Made by a program: the position numbers and the translations under genes. The notes under the pieces are model-generated. The model was not told the origin of the DNA. It worked only from the letters and a program-made list of their open reading frames with translations, and did no database searches. This document shows, piece after piece, positions 1 to 13,805 of a stretch of DNA of 64,000 bases; position 1 is the stretch's first letter, and every line of letters starts with the position of its first letter. The DNA is from Casuarina equisetifolia (lineage: Eukaryota > Streptophyta > Magnoliopsida > Fagales > Casuarinaceae). The stretch is taken from contig CM052358.1 of the NCBI GenBank assembly GCA_028551475.1, forward strand, positions 2,358,501 through 2,422,500. The letters run 5' to 3'.

Positions 1-1008
1 CCAGTTTATTAAGCCTTTGAACCTTGTTTATCTAATTAACAAACTTAAGTTTAGGGACCTATATGTCACAAGCCTAGTGGGAGGCATAGCTGGACAAAGA
101 GGGTTAGTGCTTGTCCCATATTAACAAGAGTGAGGAGATACGGGTGCTTATAAAGAGGTAGATTACTCCTCTTAACAAAGCCATTCTTTAGGTTAGAATT
201 CAGCCTTGTGACAATGGTAATGGGACCCCCTTACTCTAACTCTAGTGGTAGCGCCAACCATTCAAAGTGGGTAGGCAAAGCTATCAATGATCATGTCAAC
301 AAGGACATGGCTAGGTTAAGATAATGTAAATTTGGATAGAAGAGAACATTAATAGTTTAGTAAGAGGCCAAACTTAATCAAAAGAGTTTGTGATATTTGT
401 TCCATACTAAATAAGGATGAGGAGATCTTGATGCTTATAAAGGGCTTTGTTACCTTTCCTAATAATGCTAGTATTTAGGTTAGAATCTAAGCACGTGACA
501 TATAGGTGCGGTTTGTTGTATTGACAAATTTAGTACTACCAGGCTTGTGTGTCTAAAAATCATGGGTCATTGAGCCTAAAAATCTTTGGGGCTTTAAGCC
601 TACCAAAATTAATTGGACCTTAAGCCTGTAAACCAAATTAGGCTGTTAATCTACAAAGGTTTATTTGTAAGTTTGATGGTCCGTTTCTAGAAAAGATTAA
701 CTTGAAAGAGGCGTTGAGGATTGGTCAAATGAAATGACATTGTCCCATAAAAAGAACTTCCTAACTGTATGAAAACCAAGAAAACAAAGATAAAATATTT
801 GCATATTATTTGAATTCGTTCTTTTTTTTCCTTATTCGAGATAACAAATGTTTCACAAGTGCACTTTTCTTATTATAATAGGTTTCACAAGTTCTGTTTT
901 CAAACTTTAGTAGGTTTCATAACTTTTTTATTTAATTTTATGTATATTTTAATATACATAACTTATGTTTATGGTTGGAAGTACTAATATGCAAGACTGG
1001 GTTCTCAG
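1..1008. other. Upstream intron or 5' flank of the TauE/SafE gene
   Basis: No exon is recognised here. The exon at 1009 begins at an acceptor (ttctcag before gctatggaa), so at least the last part is intron. Two imperfect copies of a ~80 bp segment lie at about 131-213 and 418-500. Both contain gaggagat, gcttataaag and a ggttagaat block, which suggests repetitive or transposon-derived DNA. The missing N-terminal exon(s) could lie to the left of the window. Confidence 0.5.
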
Positions 1009-4000
1009 GCTATGGAATTTGGCTGGAAAATTGTGCTCGGTACCATAATTGGATTCCTTGGAGCAGCACTTGGAAGCGTGGGAGGAGTTGGTGGGGGTGG
1101 CATTTTTGTTCCTATGCTCACCCTTATCATTGGGTTTGATCAGAAATCATCAACAGCTATATCAAAATGTAAGTACTGCATGATTTGCCATTGAGCCAAG
1201 AGAATGATAAGAAATCAAATATATACTAGTTATCTGTAAAATCATCTAATTTTGAATGTCAATATTGAGATTTATTGGGTTCATTTTACTAAACGTCCTT
1301 ATATACTTTCTAATTTAGTAAACCATATTGAAGGCAAAAGTCTTGCATGAAAAATAAATTATTTTTAAAAGTAAAAATTATCTTCCAACTCAATATATAA
1401 AAGTATATATTACTCTTTGTTTAATTTTGAGCTAAAAGTATGTTAGGTGTATAAGGAGTTTTGGAGATGAAAGCCCTATATAAAACATAAATGATCCTTG
1501 AATAGTATTTAAGTTTTGAGTTAAATTATAGATTTACCTCTAACAAAGCAGCTGATCTTCTGCAATTTCTTTTTTGTTTCTTCTAATTTGTTTTTGAATA
1601 ACCGCGGTTACTTCTTGGAATTTTACAATGAGGGCATAGTCCATCAAGCCCGGCCAGTAGCCTTGCCACTGACCTACTGGTCCGGATTTAATCAGCTTGG
1701 GAGTTGATTAACTGAAAACTGAAACTTGCTCTTCTGGTTAACATTTTTGTATCAGATCGGCATTCTTGAGGGAGATTTTACTGCGATTTGTCTCTTTGGT
1801 CAGGTATGATCACCAGTGGAGCTGCTACAACTGTTTTCTACAACTTAAGGCAAAAACATCCTATACTTGAGCTGCCAGTCACTGACTATGATCTAGCTCT
1901 TCTGTTTCAACCCATGTTGATGCTGGGAATCAGTATTGGAGTTGCTTTCAATGTGATGTTTGCAGACTGGATGATCACAGTCTTGTTAATAATCGTCTTC
2001 CTAGGTATCGGTTGATTGAAGTGTGATGAATAATGTTTTTTTCTTTTTTTTTTTGGACGACTTCCCTGATCTGCTCTTGATAATCTGCAGCAACTTCAAC
2101 CAAGGCATTCCTTAAGGGTGTTGAAACGTGGAAAAAGGAAACCATAATTAAAAAGGTAGCTTCAAACTTAAGTTATTCCGTAGGTTGGTTTGAAATTCCT
2201 TATGTTCCACCTCTCATGTCCAATTCATTCCTTGTTTTTCCAGGAAGCCGCTCAATTCTGGCGATCAGAAGGTGAGTTGGTTCTCTCATTTTTCTCTTGG
2301 GATGTCTGAAAATTCTTGAGCAGGCTAACATCTTCTCCAATCAGGGAGTGATCCTGAAGAGAACAGATACCAACCCGTACCTAGATGCTCAACAAATGAC
2401 ATTCCAGAGACCACGAAGTCTGAAGAGCCAGAGGTAGGAGTTCTTCAGAATTTCCTGGATTTATGGCCTTGACTAACTTCTGCAAATTTCCCAGGTCGAG
2501 GTTCTTGAGAGTATCTACTGGAAAGGAGTTGGACTTCTTTTGTCTGTCTGGATCATTATCCTTGCCCTGCAGATTGCTAAGGTCTTCTGTCAGCTATGTG
2601 CTTATTTCTCTTTATAGAAGCCTGAAATTTAGAGCTTTTCTTCATGGGTTTCTCACGTCTTGGGCACAGAATTACACTACTACTTGCTCGTTGGCATACT
2701 GGGCGCTAAACCTGTTGCAGGTACCTTCCAAAACTTGAACAGACAAATGTCTTAATCGTTCTTTCATGTAATGATATAAACTTTTATCCGAAGATTCTCG
2801 AGCATATCAGTGATTTCTTTTACGTCAGATCCCAGTGACTGTCGGAGTAACTTCGTATGAAGCTGTTAATCTGTGCAAAGGATGCAGAACTATTGCATCA
2901 AAGGGAGAAGGAGGCACAAACTGGCAAGTGAACCAGCTGATTCTTTATTGTTCATGTGGCATCTTAGCTGGTCTTGTGGGTGGGTTGCTTGGTCTTGGTG
3001 GAGGTTTCATTTTGGGTCCACTTTTTCTGGAGCTGGGAGTCCCTCCTCAGGTGCATTTGCTCCTTCAATTCTCATTAATGTTTCTGTCAGGCATACAGTC
3101 TGTATTCGGTTGTATACTTAAAAATCTGCTAGCCTCATGGAAATGGGTCATAATTTAAAGGAAGTGAAAGTATCTTCTTTCTGCAGAAACCCAGCTAACT
3201 TAGAAATTAGACGTTAAACCTACAAGCAACAATGTTCTGGGAATGTTTCACGCTGTTTATAACCCATCATTGAATCCTCTACATATGGGCAAATTATCTC
3301 CCCATCAAAAGCTGGTTTCAAGAGAATGAGCTTTTTAATATAATATTAAAGGTCATAAAATGAATAAGATCTTACTATGATCTACAGACTAGGTATAAGG
3401 TTTCGTTTGTGATGTCATTTACAAATCATGCAATTTTACGTTGAGGTAATTGCGAAGAAAAATCCTTCATATATTAACAAACTACTCTGCTTACTAGCCT
3501 GTTTACCTCTCTTAAAGGAACTTTTGAGTAACAGGATAACTTGAGCTTGCTGGATTTCCTGATAACTTTCAGGTGTCAAGTGCCACAGCCACCTTTGCTA
3601 TGACTTTTTCTTCAGCCATGTCTGTCGTTGAATATTACCTTCTGAAGCGTTTCCCAGTTCCCTATGGTAAGTAAAATGGAGTACCACAACTCCATGTCAA
3701 GGGAAATCACTTATTTGAATTATTTTCCCTGCAAACAACAGCACATGTAATGATTTTTTGTCTCCTGTTCTTCGTCGCAGCTCTCTATTTTGTTGCTGTC
3801 GCAGCCATTGCTGCCCTGGTAGGCCAACATGTGGTTAGGAAGGTGATCGCCACTCTCGGGAGAGCATCTTTGATCATCTTTATCCTCGCTTCTACCATTT
3901 TTGTCAGTGCTGTGTCACTAGGTTTGTGTTATCCTCGATTGCATATTCCTTTGATGCTTTCAGGCCAGATTTGAGTTTTAATTCTGATAACTGATTTTGA

Positions 4001-4118
4001 ATACATTTTTTTTTTTTTAACTCTCTGCACAGGTGGGGTAGGCATAGCAAATACGATTAAGAAAATTCAGGAGAACGAGTATATGGGTTTTGAAAACATC
4101 TGTGCATATGAAACATAA
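1009..4118 (+). CDS. Sulfite exporter TauE/SafE family membrane protein, 5'-partial
   Basis: Eleven exons read in frame through GT-AG introns: 1009-1168, 1804-2004, 2091-2155, 2244-2271, 2345-2433, 2495-2581, 2670-2720, 2829-3050, 3573-3666, 3781-3921 and 4033-4118 (stop TAA). They encode about 407 residues. The TauE/SafE fold is an internal repeat, and both halves show the glycine-rich hallmark: [13 protein letters not shown] in the first exon, and [16 protein letters not shown] followed by VPPQ and a [13 protein letters not shown] helix in exons 8-9. Very hydrophobic stretches ([42 protein letters not shown]) fit a polytopic protein. Plant members are about 470-490 aa, so roughly 70-80 N-terminal residues are missing. 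The family moves organic or sulfur anions in bacteria; plant substrates are poorly defined, so no transport function is claimed. Confidence 0.9.
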
Positions 4119-4710
4119 TCTTCAGCCGAATGTGTTTTCACCTTCACCATCTTGAAATGAAGCCTTATCTATGGACGCACCAGGACTTTCCCTTGTATTA
4201 GAATCAGCATGAGTCAGACCTGCTGAACCATTTTCGTCAGTCTGCTATAATCTTTCTCTTTCCCCAAGTTAAGGGCCTGAGTTATGTAATGCATATCAGC
4301 TTCTCTATGCAGTTTCAATGATCGAGTACAATCCAACATGCTATTCACACATTTGGAGGCTGCTTGGGGCTTCCAGGTCTGTCTCCTTCAACACCACATC
4401 ATTAAACCTCAATACAATCGCATATCAAATGAGTTGAAACGAAAGCTAAATTTCTCTTAGTTGATCCTGACCACACCACAGCCATAATCATAGAACCACT
4501 CTAGTCAAGGGGGAAAGTACAGGAGTATCAAAAGTATGGTGCTCTACTTTAGAAAAGCCTCGATTAAGGCTGCACAAATAAATTCAATACAAACTTTGGT
4601 TTTCCTTGAACAAGGGCTAACTTCTTTTCCACAATTCTATTGGTAAAACTAATTCGATATTTATTGTTTCTAAAACTTCGATTTTTCATATATTTGGTCA
4701 CTATACTTTC
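4119..4710. other. Convergent 3' UTR region
   Basis: This is the space between the stop of the + strand TauE/SafE gene and the stop of the - strand PDI-like gene. It must hold both 3' UTRs and the terminators of two converging transcription units. I see no ORF or repeat in it. Confidence 0.6.
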
Positions 4711-7700
4711 CTATAATTCGTCTTTTGTCACATGAACATTGGCTTTCAAATTTTTTTTGATAGATGCTGCCAAGTCCTTCAACCCGGATTTTGTAGATAG
4801 CTTGATCTGCAAACATGATAAATTTCTTCCATCAATTGGCCGTAGAGTAAAGATTATCAGAAGTACAAATACTAGATAGATCATGAGATAATTACCGGAT
4901 TTGCTTTATCGCTTGCAGTGTAAAAAAGCAGTGTTGGATAGTCATCTACCTGCAATATCAAAACAATAACAACCTCGGTATCGGGCTAAAAATGGGTTTA
5001 AACAATGAAATTCTCGGAATCCTAATTTACTATGAAACCTGCACCCTTTCTATTCTAATGACAAAATGAAAATACTTCTTTACAAAGGATTAGTCAAGTA
5101 TTCACATGAATCAGGGGATTGTATGAATTGTAACAAGTATTCACAGATGCAATGAAATTTTGACAGAAGAAAAGAAGTATTGAATTTGGGAAAGTTGTCC
5201 GAGATGGGATCGAGCAAGTGCATTAAATATCACAAAAGCAAATTTTTTTTAATAATTTATATTACAAACAGAACAAAAGTATAACTCTTTTTACGAGTTG
5301 AACAGAGATACATTCTTTTTTTCCACTGTAACATATTGGAAGGGTCGTAATTGATCAGAACAAGGAGCATAAATCATTATTTATGGCTGCATGAGATATG
5401 TTTCTTCTATTTTTTACAGCATGGAATAGCCGCTTCGACGTTGCAACTTTGAAATTAACCAACGGATAATATAAAAGAATTGGCAATAACTTACCTTCAG
5501 TTTTGGGTGTTCATTAGCAGAGGCATCTATCCTTGCAAATACCAAGTTATCCAAATCTTTGAAGTGCTTCGCCATCTTCTCAACGTGCTTGCTAGTGGTT
5601 TCACAGTTGAAGCACCACGGTGTGAATACCTGTCTCCAACAGAGAATTTAAAGTCTTTCAGGCGTTCTAGAGGAACTTTGAAACCTAGGACTGTCACAGG
5701 AGTTTTGGCAGGACTGTAGGGAGAACCAGAGCATACCCATGTATTAATGAATTCTAAAATTCTCAAAAGGGAAGTGGTTTCCTATATTACTAATTGTAGC
5801 TTTTGTGCAGTCTTATTATCTGATGCTAGGCAAGCATGACAATAATCACAAATCAAACTTAGATGCTTTGACCAATAGCACCCACATAATTCCTGTTTAC
5901 AGTTTCACTATGTCTTGTAAGAAATTGGAGCTTAGAATGGATGGAATGCACAAAAATATCAAACCTCTAGAAGTACATTCTTGGGGCTGCGTAAGACCAA
6001 GTCATCAAATGTCCTTCCCACAATGATCTGTATGCTTGCATCTTTCTGCAATTTTTCACAATCACAAAGATATTTGGAATATCACAATTACTTATAAATA
6101 TACACAAACATAAGGCATAACTCTCATTCTACTGATCTTGTGTGTGTGTCAGAGAAAAAAAATCAAGTCCATCATAATTTTTATTCGAAATAGAAAGGAA
6201 CCAACAATATCTATTAGAGTGAGTATTTAGTGAGTTTGACATATACACAATGAGAACCAAAGTAGTACAATAAATGATCTCTGGTATTAATAATGGTTTT
6301 ACAGCATAACCATATTGCACTAGTTCTCTGTCGGAAGGGGAACAAAAGAATGAAAAGAAAAATCTCACAGAATGGAGAAAAATACACAGGTGAATCTGGC
6401 CTTGCTAGTTTACAGAAAAATACACTAGAAGAAAGGAAGAAGAGAACAAGGATGTTCCAGGCGAGAAAATACAAGCACTCACATTATCTGGAACTGGCTG
6501 TGATTTGTAGTAAGGAGAAAGAGAACCATCAAGAAGCCGTGAGCAGAACTCCTACAAAAAGCCAGTGTAGTGGATTATCATAGTTGTCCAAGCAGATAAT
6601 TGTCTAAAGGTAAATTGGAAAAAGGAAAGGAAATATGATACTTCTATATTGGTTGAGGTCAGATCTGACTCTAACAAAAACTTTGAGCTGAATCTGTTAT
6701 CAAATGCAGCAACCTATAGGCACAGAATCATTAGATAGTATCACTTAAAAGACTTTTAAAGCAAGAAAAAGATACAGGAACAGTATGTCAGTACACATAT
6801 GTTTGCTACTTGGAAAACTAACCACAGCGTTCTCTGCTTCTTCAAGCCCAAATAAAGTTAAGAAAGGCTTTGCAAGGTTCTCATCTTTAATGTCTATATT
6901 AATAAACATTATCTGCATGCACAATATCGCATTAGGAAACCACACAGCCAAAAACAGGCTTATTGCAATAATGGCTTCAAATATAGGTAAAAGAAATTAC
7001 CTTTGACTTGAACTTTCTTGAAACTTCTTGGAGGGGCTCAAGAAGATTTTTGAAGTCATCAGCATCTGCAAAGACAATTACCTGGAAAATAATGAAAAGG
7101 AATCATTGATACATTTCCCCATAAGCATATTGGCATACTGACATAAAGTTAAAATCAAGCTTCACCAAGGATATAACGCTTTACAGCAAAGGCCAAATTA
7201 TAGCAGAAGAGGACTAGGGTTAACAGCTTCCTACAGGCCTCCCATAATTGATAGACTTTCAAGGATTTTGTGATTAAAGATATCCAAAAGTATAACGTTG
7301 GCTTAATTTCAGGAGAGCTCTTTCTTTTTCAATTGGCCCTTTGTTCCTTATAACATAACTCTCAAGAAATAAGCTTGCAGACAATGGACATCAAGGGAAG
7401 TATCATCTTTTTGGCCTTGTAAGATGTAAGTTCCACAATACCCATCAACACCAAGACATTCATGAGAAATGTTGAAGATATAGCAGAAAAAAGAGATGAC
7501 TTATTGAAGATCCTCTGCAGATTATAGAAGCCAATGGAGAAAAATTCATATGATAGATCGGAAACAAAATAAATCTACAGAAAAGAAAGTATCAGTAACC
7601 TGAAGCTTGATAGGGCCGGAATAAACTCTGGCAGAATTCAGTTCAGTCAATTTAGTGACTAATGGAAACTTATTATAGTCCAAAAACTCTAAAATCTCTT

Positions 7701-9209
7701 CCAGTTTGAAGGTCCCTTCTGCAAATTCAAACAATTTCATCACTCATTATATCAGTAGGCTGTAATCGTAATTTCTAGGAAACATGTAAGAACACAAGTA
7801 TGGGCAAGGACCTAAGTATTGGCATACATAACCAAGTCGCATACTCACCATATGGGGTGTATCTTTCTGGTTCACTCTTAACCAAGCCAACGAAATTCTT
7901 AGTATCCTTGATGGCTGGGAAAAGAACTTTTGCCATGTCAATGTCGTTCACTTCAATAAACTGGATTTCGTTGTCTGATTTGGCTGCTTTAACAAATTCT
8001 TCATAATCATGTCCCTGTGAAAGATTTCTTATTCTGTTACTATATCCTCTTTGAATGGAGCTAAAAACATAAGGTTCCTAAGACAATCTTGATTGGTTCT
8101 TTTCCATGATTATAGCCAACAAAGTGACCAAAGGTCACTTAACAAGTCTAGATAAGGGATAACCACAATTCATGGGTAGCAAAAAGATTTAGTATCAAGT
8201 TCTCAAGTAAGCCATAGTTTTATCCATGACTCCAGAAGTTTATACCATCATAAAAAGGATTAATACAGCATTTTCTTAACACATTATAATGCATTACTTT
8301 CAATATAATATTGGCTCATCAAAGTATCTATACCATTAAGAAAGCAATTGAATTCCAGGGAAATTGTTTTATTGATTCAAACCAGCATACCTCAAATTTC
8401 TCGAACAGACCAATTACGAAAGTATGGTACTTTTTGAGAAATTCTTCTGCCTCTGGCACCGACCTTATTCTAACAACAGGTACACCAGTTCTTTTCCGGG
8501 CCCAGATCACTATTTCTTCCCTAATGAAAATTAACCCCACAAAGGCATTTAGTACAATCAAAAGTTGAATATCTTCATAGTTATATTGCAGAAGTATGAC
8601 AAGAGAAAGAAAGTCACCCAAAATGAATCGGCGATCTAAAGAAAAGAACTCTATGACAGAGAAAACAGAAACTTACGCTGAAAATCCACCAGAGTACACC
8701 TGCGAAGTCCCGTTCACAAACAGCAATAGAGTAGGAAAACCTTTGATCCCAAGAAGCGATGCCGCCTTCGTATACCGGTCGGCATCGAGCTTGGCCATCA
8801 AAAGTGGACTTCCCAATTCCTTGAGTGAAGTTGCAGCCTCAGCAAACTGAGGCATAAGCTCAGCACTCCTTGCACACCAAGGCGCATACCCCAGAACCAG
8901 CACATACTCATTCCCATCGATGACCCTTTTGGTGTTCTCATTGTTAAGCTCAACAACAATCCTCTGGGCTCTGGTTAAAATCTCAGCCTCCGATGACCTC
9001 ACATTGGATGACCCTTCTTGTTCATGTTTCTCTTCTTCTTCATCCAGCGCTATCAATTCCTCAAGACCCTCCAAATCTTCATCGTCATTTTCGCTTGGGG
9101 TGGCCTCAGAAGCCTTGATGGTAGTGAGAAAACTCAGCAACAGAAATAGAATGAGGGTGAAAAAGATGAATCTCGAAGTGGGTTTCCTTACGAACATGGT
9201 GATGAGCAC
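4711..9209 (-). CDS. PDIL1-6: Protein disulfide isomerase-like (PDIL1-5/1-6 type), ER, KDEL-tailed
   Basis: Twelve exons on the minus strand: 8677-9209, 8391-8520, 7849-8014, 7600-7718, 7001-7081, 6823-6912, 6642-6713, 6483-6551, 5977-6045, 5495-5629, about 4895-4949, and 4711-4806 (stop TAG). The product is about 537 aa. A hydrophobic N-terminus (residues ~13-33) acts as signal peptide. An acidic, Glu/Asp-rich linker (about 40-65) precedes the first thioredoxin domain. That domain has a degenerate redox site, APWCARS (Cys112, Ser115), and a [10 protein letters not shown] strand. Two non-catalytic domains follow, then a second thioredoxin domain with TPWCFNC (Cys449, Cys452). The last four residues are KDEL, the ER retrieval signal. 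Single-Cys CARS plus a non-CGHC C-terminal site is characteristic of the plant PDIL1-5/1-6 subgroup. A second in-frame ATG lies at 9197 and could be the start instead, giving 533 aa. Confidence 0.93.
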
Positions 9210-10640
9210 CGGATGAATGTAAAGTTTCGAGATTTGTCGTGGGAAATAATCGAGGTCTTCGATGAGATCTGAGCTAGGCCTATTTGCTCATCGAGAGGCC
9301 GGAAATCGCGGGAAGACCTTATGTTAAGAACAGAGTCGATCTGGTTACGGGTAAAGTCTGAGCTGAAACTGAGGGAAAACGTGCAGTCGTGCCCACTTTT
9401 TAGTCAAAAGGGGCCAGACATGTTGTTTGGAACCTTTTTGTTTCCGGGAAAATTATCTCCACCGTTGCAGGTTTTTCTTTCCTTTCCGACACCCTTTTTT
9501 CTTCTTGTTCTTTACTAGATTTTCGTTTGCTTTTAACCAACAATTTCAGAGCACACAATGTTTGATTATCCTTCACTGTTGTTTTTGTTCTTCACTCCAT
9601 TAAAGAATCCTCGTCCGTTGAAATCACCTTTTGAGAATAACAAAACTCAGTTTAATACAATAAAGCTCTGTCTATCTAGCTTCATCTCAAAGATGACAAT
9701 ATATTGTCTAAATCTAATTTAGAAATGCTCTCTATATGAAAGAATGATCGTAACTTTACAGTTGACTTTAAGTAGCCATATTGTGACGGGCTAGCAGACA
9801 GGGCCTGGCTCGCCTTATTACCTAGCGGCTTAGGAACTTGTCATTAACCTGTTGGGCAGTATTAAAGGGCAATATTAAATGTATACCCTTTAGGGATTCA
9901 TACGGCCTAGCAGTTGGGCGTTTTCATAGCTCAACTAGTCGTTGTTGGTAGAATTTGTATATAATTGGGCAGGGATGATTTGCTCAAACCTAGTTGCAAT
10001 CCAAGGGAATAGCTAATTTCCTTACATTGGGTCAAGTTCCTTCACTTTCACTTATTCTTGCTCATCTTCTCCTGTTTTCTCAAGCCTACGGGTTACATTG
10101 GAGACGGTTCTTCAATGAGGGGATTCAAGCTGACTTGGTCTCATAAGGGGATTGATCGGGTTAAGTGACACTTGGGTGTTTAGTAAAAATTAAAGTTTTT
10201 AATAATCTTATTACGAATTTGAGTTTCATGTTGAAAGGTTAACTCAATGAAAGAAGTGTTTAGATCATTTTATATAACTAAATTATTTTATTTATTTATT
10301 TTTTATAAAATAATAAAGTCTGTTATAATATACTATTTTAAATGATATTAAAATTCAAGTTCAAAAAGTGACATTTCTCGTATACAAGATTCAATAAAAC
10401 TACAAGTTATATAAGTTATGAATTGTATGTTAAAAATATTATGAGAAAAATATTGTATTGTCTAAATCTTAGTTGTAAATACTATAAATATAAAGGAACA
10501 ATTCTTTTCCAAATGTTTGCATCGTTTGTAGAACATTATTGTAGGTACTACACATAATGATTGTTTTTGTAGGAAGAATCTTCTAAAATTAAATTAAGCA
10601 AGTTTTATCCACAATTGAGTACATCATTCTTGGAACTTGG
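9210..10640. other. Promoter side of the PDI-like gene, then AT-rich spacer
   Basis: The first ~250 bases are the 5' UTR and promoter region of the minus-strand PDI-like gene. The rest is AT-rich with no credible coding exon. A less AT-rich stretch near 9780-10160 looks different from its surroundings, but I could not assign it. Confidence 0.4.
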
Positions 10641-10894
10641 TTGAAGCTAGGAACAAAATCTACCGGTCTTGAGTGCGAAGCTGCTCGAGTGACTACAACG
10701 TGAGCGCCCATAAACTTAAGGACAAAGCTCTGCCATTTTTCGATCACAAAAAATATAATCAAACATTCGCAACAGTGAGCACGGTTAATCAGTTAATACT
10801 CCAAAGCAGTAAAAAACCCGTAGAACAGTTGAAAGCAATCCAGCTTATGGATATGGAGGTTTACAACTGACATAAAGGCTATCCTATGTCAAAG
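10641..10894 (+). pseudogene. PMEI-like gene remnant, C-terminal half only
   Basis: The translation contains CSSDYN, LPFFDHKKYNQTFATV and LILQSSKKPVEQL. It aligns with CFDYYN, LPSFDQRMYKKTSQAV and ILHCNNLRVEEL of the copy at 16.7-17.2 kb. Near 10855 the homologous reading continues in another frame as RFTTDIKAIL (intact copies end RFTADVKTIL), which shows a frameshift. The signal peptide and first cysteine pair are missing. This is the leftmost recognisable member of the cluster. Confidence 0.75.
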
Positions 10895-13016
10895 ATGACA
10901 ATATGTTGACGTAAAATAGTGAGAATAATGAAACAAAGATCATATATTATCTATGTTATTTGGGAATTCTTTACATATGAAGGAATAATTTTTACTTTTT
11001 AGTTGACTTTATGTAAGAATATGGTTTTTCATATGATATTAGAACTTTAGTTCAAAAGATAACACCTCCTATGTACAAAACTCAACACAAAATCACAACT
11101 CAAGTTTTGCTTGTATATCATTTATATGTAGGAAATGATTATCATATTGTTAAATTCACTTTTATAAAAGAATAAAATTGCTAACATCAATATTGAAAAA
11201 TAAGCCTCTCTAAAGCCCTAATGTAAGAAACTTCCCTTTTAGATGAGTTTTTAAGACTAACATCCATTCCATACAACTTTGTCAGGATCCAAGATTACAC
11301 CACATAAATACTCGCCTCATATATAAATATATTGATTTACACAACATCAACAAGAGTAAACCACAACAATTCAACAAATCACTTATGGCACAGAATTCAT
11401 CCTCTTCCCTGCAGACCCAACAGTTCAAACAGCAATATAAATGATTGAATGAAGAAGGAGGAGATTCCCTAGCAAATAGTTCAATGATAATTAGAATAGA
11501 TGGAAGTTTGTTTTGACTATTCTAATGCTAACAGAAAAAAACAAGAGGAGAGAGGAAGAGCCTTAAACAAAGTGAGAGGGGGAGCGGGAGAGTTTAGGAC
11601 AAGTTCAAGTTCAAGTTCATTGATAAGAGCCTATTATTAGTTTAATTTCACTGATAATAGGCTCCTTATATAGAGGTTACGAAGTATATGATTCTTATCT
11701 GTAAGAATTCTCTTTTTACAAGATGACATCAGTTTTGATGCACATCTTCTTTTGCAAATTGATAAAGAGAATGAATTCTTTTCAAAAAATAAAAGACATA
11801 CTTATGCTTGTAGAATGTTATTGTTGGTAATACCCGTACAGATTGTTTGAATAGGAAGAATTTTCTAAAAATAAAATTAAGCAGGTTTTATCTCCAATTA
11901 TTATGTCAAAGAAAATTTGAATAAACAAGTCGTACTATCCATTGAAAATGATACAGCACAAAAAGTTGAAAGTAAAATTTTAATTAGCCATTTTTCTCAT
12001 CAAATTATAATTAAAGAAGTCTCTTTCGACCCATTTGCCTTAGTGCGAGCTTATATTGAGCTGGTTAGCCTATCTTACAAACTATGAATGCCAGAGAAGG
12101 CTGCATGGAAGCTACTGTCCCCAAGATTTCTTGGAAAAGGACCACCAAAAATTTAATTACCTCTCATTGTATAGATGGTAACATCTACCAATAGCAAAAC
12201 AAGCAGAGACATCGTGACCAGGACATGTATGCCATTGGGTAGTTTGTTACAGATTGGCCTCCGGAAAACCTCTATTTAGCCCTCATTTGAATAAAGCCAA
12301 AATTTGAGCTATTTTAGGACCGAAACCGAAGATAAGAAAGAAGATAATTTTTCATATTCAAAAGATATCAAGATTAACATTTAAATAACATGAGACAAAC
12401 ATTATTTTTAATACATCCATTGGCTCTAAATATGAGAACATATATTATAGTATCAAGAAAAAAGTTAATTTTTTTTCATGTATAATCCTATACCGCAATT
12501 AAAACTTAGACTACAAAAATACCCAAGAACTTTGAGTATATTTTGATATCATATTAATAAAGTCTATCGTTTATCTTAAAATCAGTCATTAAGAAAAAGT
12601 ACACTTCCATATATAATAATTCCATATTAAAATATTCACAAAATTTTCACTATAGTCTATTTAAAAAATTTCTGTTGAAATCTTTTTTTCATACATAGAA
12701 AAAAAAACATAAATTTGAAATTGCCGTATGATGATAAACAGAAGAGAGTTGTTGTTTCTGGCTAACAAAGGAAGAACTGCTGTTATCTTTAGAACAAAAT
12801 GGTCTCGGTGCAGGAGCAACCGCAGCCATCCCTCCTCCTAATTTCCATTGTCGTCTTCTTCTTCTTCTTCTTCCTCTCCATTTGTTGATGTGTAATCAAG
12901 TCACCAATCATGTTGCCATATTGAGCCCTGTAATTAGGCTCATTCATTGTATTTGTTGTGTATATTTTATTTTTCCCAACATAAATTAGGTCTACAGCCT
13001 AGGGACTTTTACCAAA
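10895..13016. other. AT-rich spacer, no gene recognised
   Basis: No ORF with family resemblance was seen. A purine-rich patch lies at about 11530-11600. The part from 12340 resembles the upstream spacer of later cluster members (attaagaaaaagtacacttc and a following variant of the S3-end block). Confidence 0.4.
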
Positions 13017-13210
13017 GCTGCGCTGACAACCTCAGGGAGATTCTTAATCATGGTCTCGACTATTTCGATGAGAAAATGTATGATAGGCCGTATTAACTTG
13101 TGGATTCTTTCAAAGCAGCGAGAGATGATAGAACTGAATTCTTGGCTTGTCAAAGTCTGTCAGCAAATATAAAGACCTGCATCTTCTCTTCTTATCCATG
13201 TGTTATCATC
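13017..13210 (+). pseudogene. PMEI-like fragment, C-terminal end with stop
   Basis: The translation reads LREILNHGLDYFDEKMYDRPY, then a TAA, then LVDSFKAA, and ends near SANIKTCIFSS. Intact copies read DIMKNAFRYFEQRMYDKTYQLVEALK and end FTADVKTILHLLF. The TAA stands where intact copies have CAG for Gln. Only the last ~60 codons remain, so this is a relic. Confidence 0.75.
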
Positions 13211-13805
13211 TTTAACATGTCCCATTACTCAAGTATAGGAAAACACATCTTATAATAAATGAAAAATAAGGCAAGAAGGATTTTTGAAAGTGTGCTCTGT
13301 ATTATTTTGAGTGAATTACGTGATAAGTTACAAGAAACTGACTACACTATTTATAGATACTATCAAGAATGATTTAAAACCTCAGTTGATTCTTTAATGA
13401 TAATGACAATGCTACACCACACTTAAAACCTAATCTAGAAAACACCCAAGAGATCTTATTAGAATATCATCTTAAAAAGGTTTATTATTTTTTTTAAAAG
13501 CATTGATTAAGAGACAATACACTTCCACATGTAGTAATATAAAGATTCTAGAATAAGATATCTACATCATTTCCACCGTCGTCCATCACAAAAACAATCG
13601 CTGTAAGATGGACAATCAAAGATAGTCGTTGATGCTGGCTAATAATGGAGGATGGGGTGTAATCTAGAAGTCAACAGTCACGGCGCGTCAACCGGAGTTA
13701 GGAGTCGCCTTGTTCGTTGCCCGCTTAGAATGATCGAGCAACTGACAGTGGATTTGGCCCAAGCCCCATGATTACTCCTTAACTTTTCGCGACTCAAGGC
13801 CACCC

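Noticed and set aside
1-500. Possible gene fragment from two ~80 bp repeats
   Set aside because: No frame is conserved between the two copies; they look like intronic or repeat DNA.
8920-9216. Plus-strand ORF over PDI exon 1
   Set aside because: Antisense to the acidic and signal-peptide part of the PDI-like gene; the Ser-rich composition is a mirror of GAA/GAT codons.
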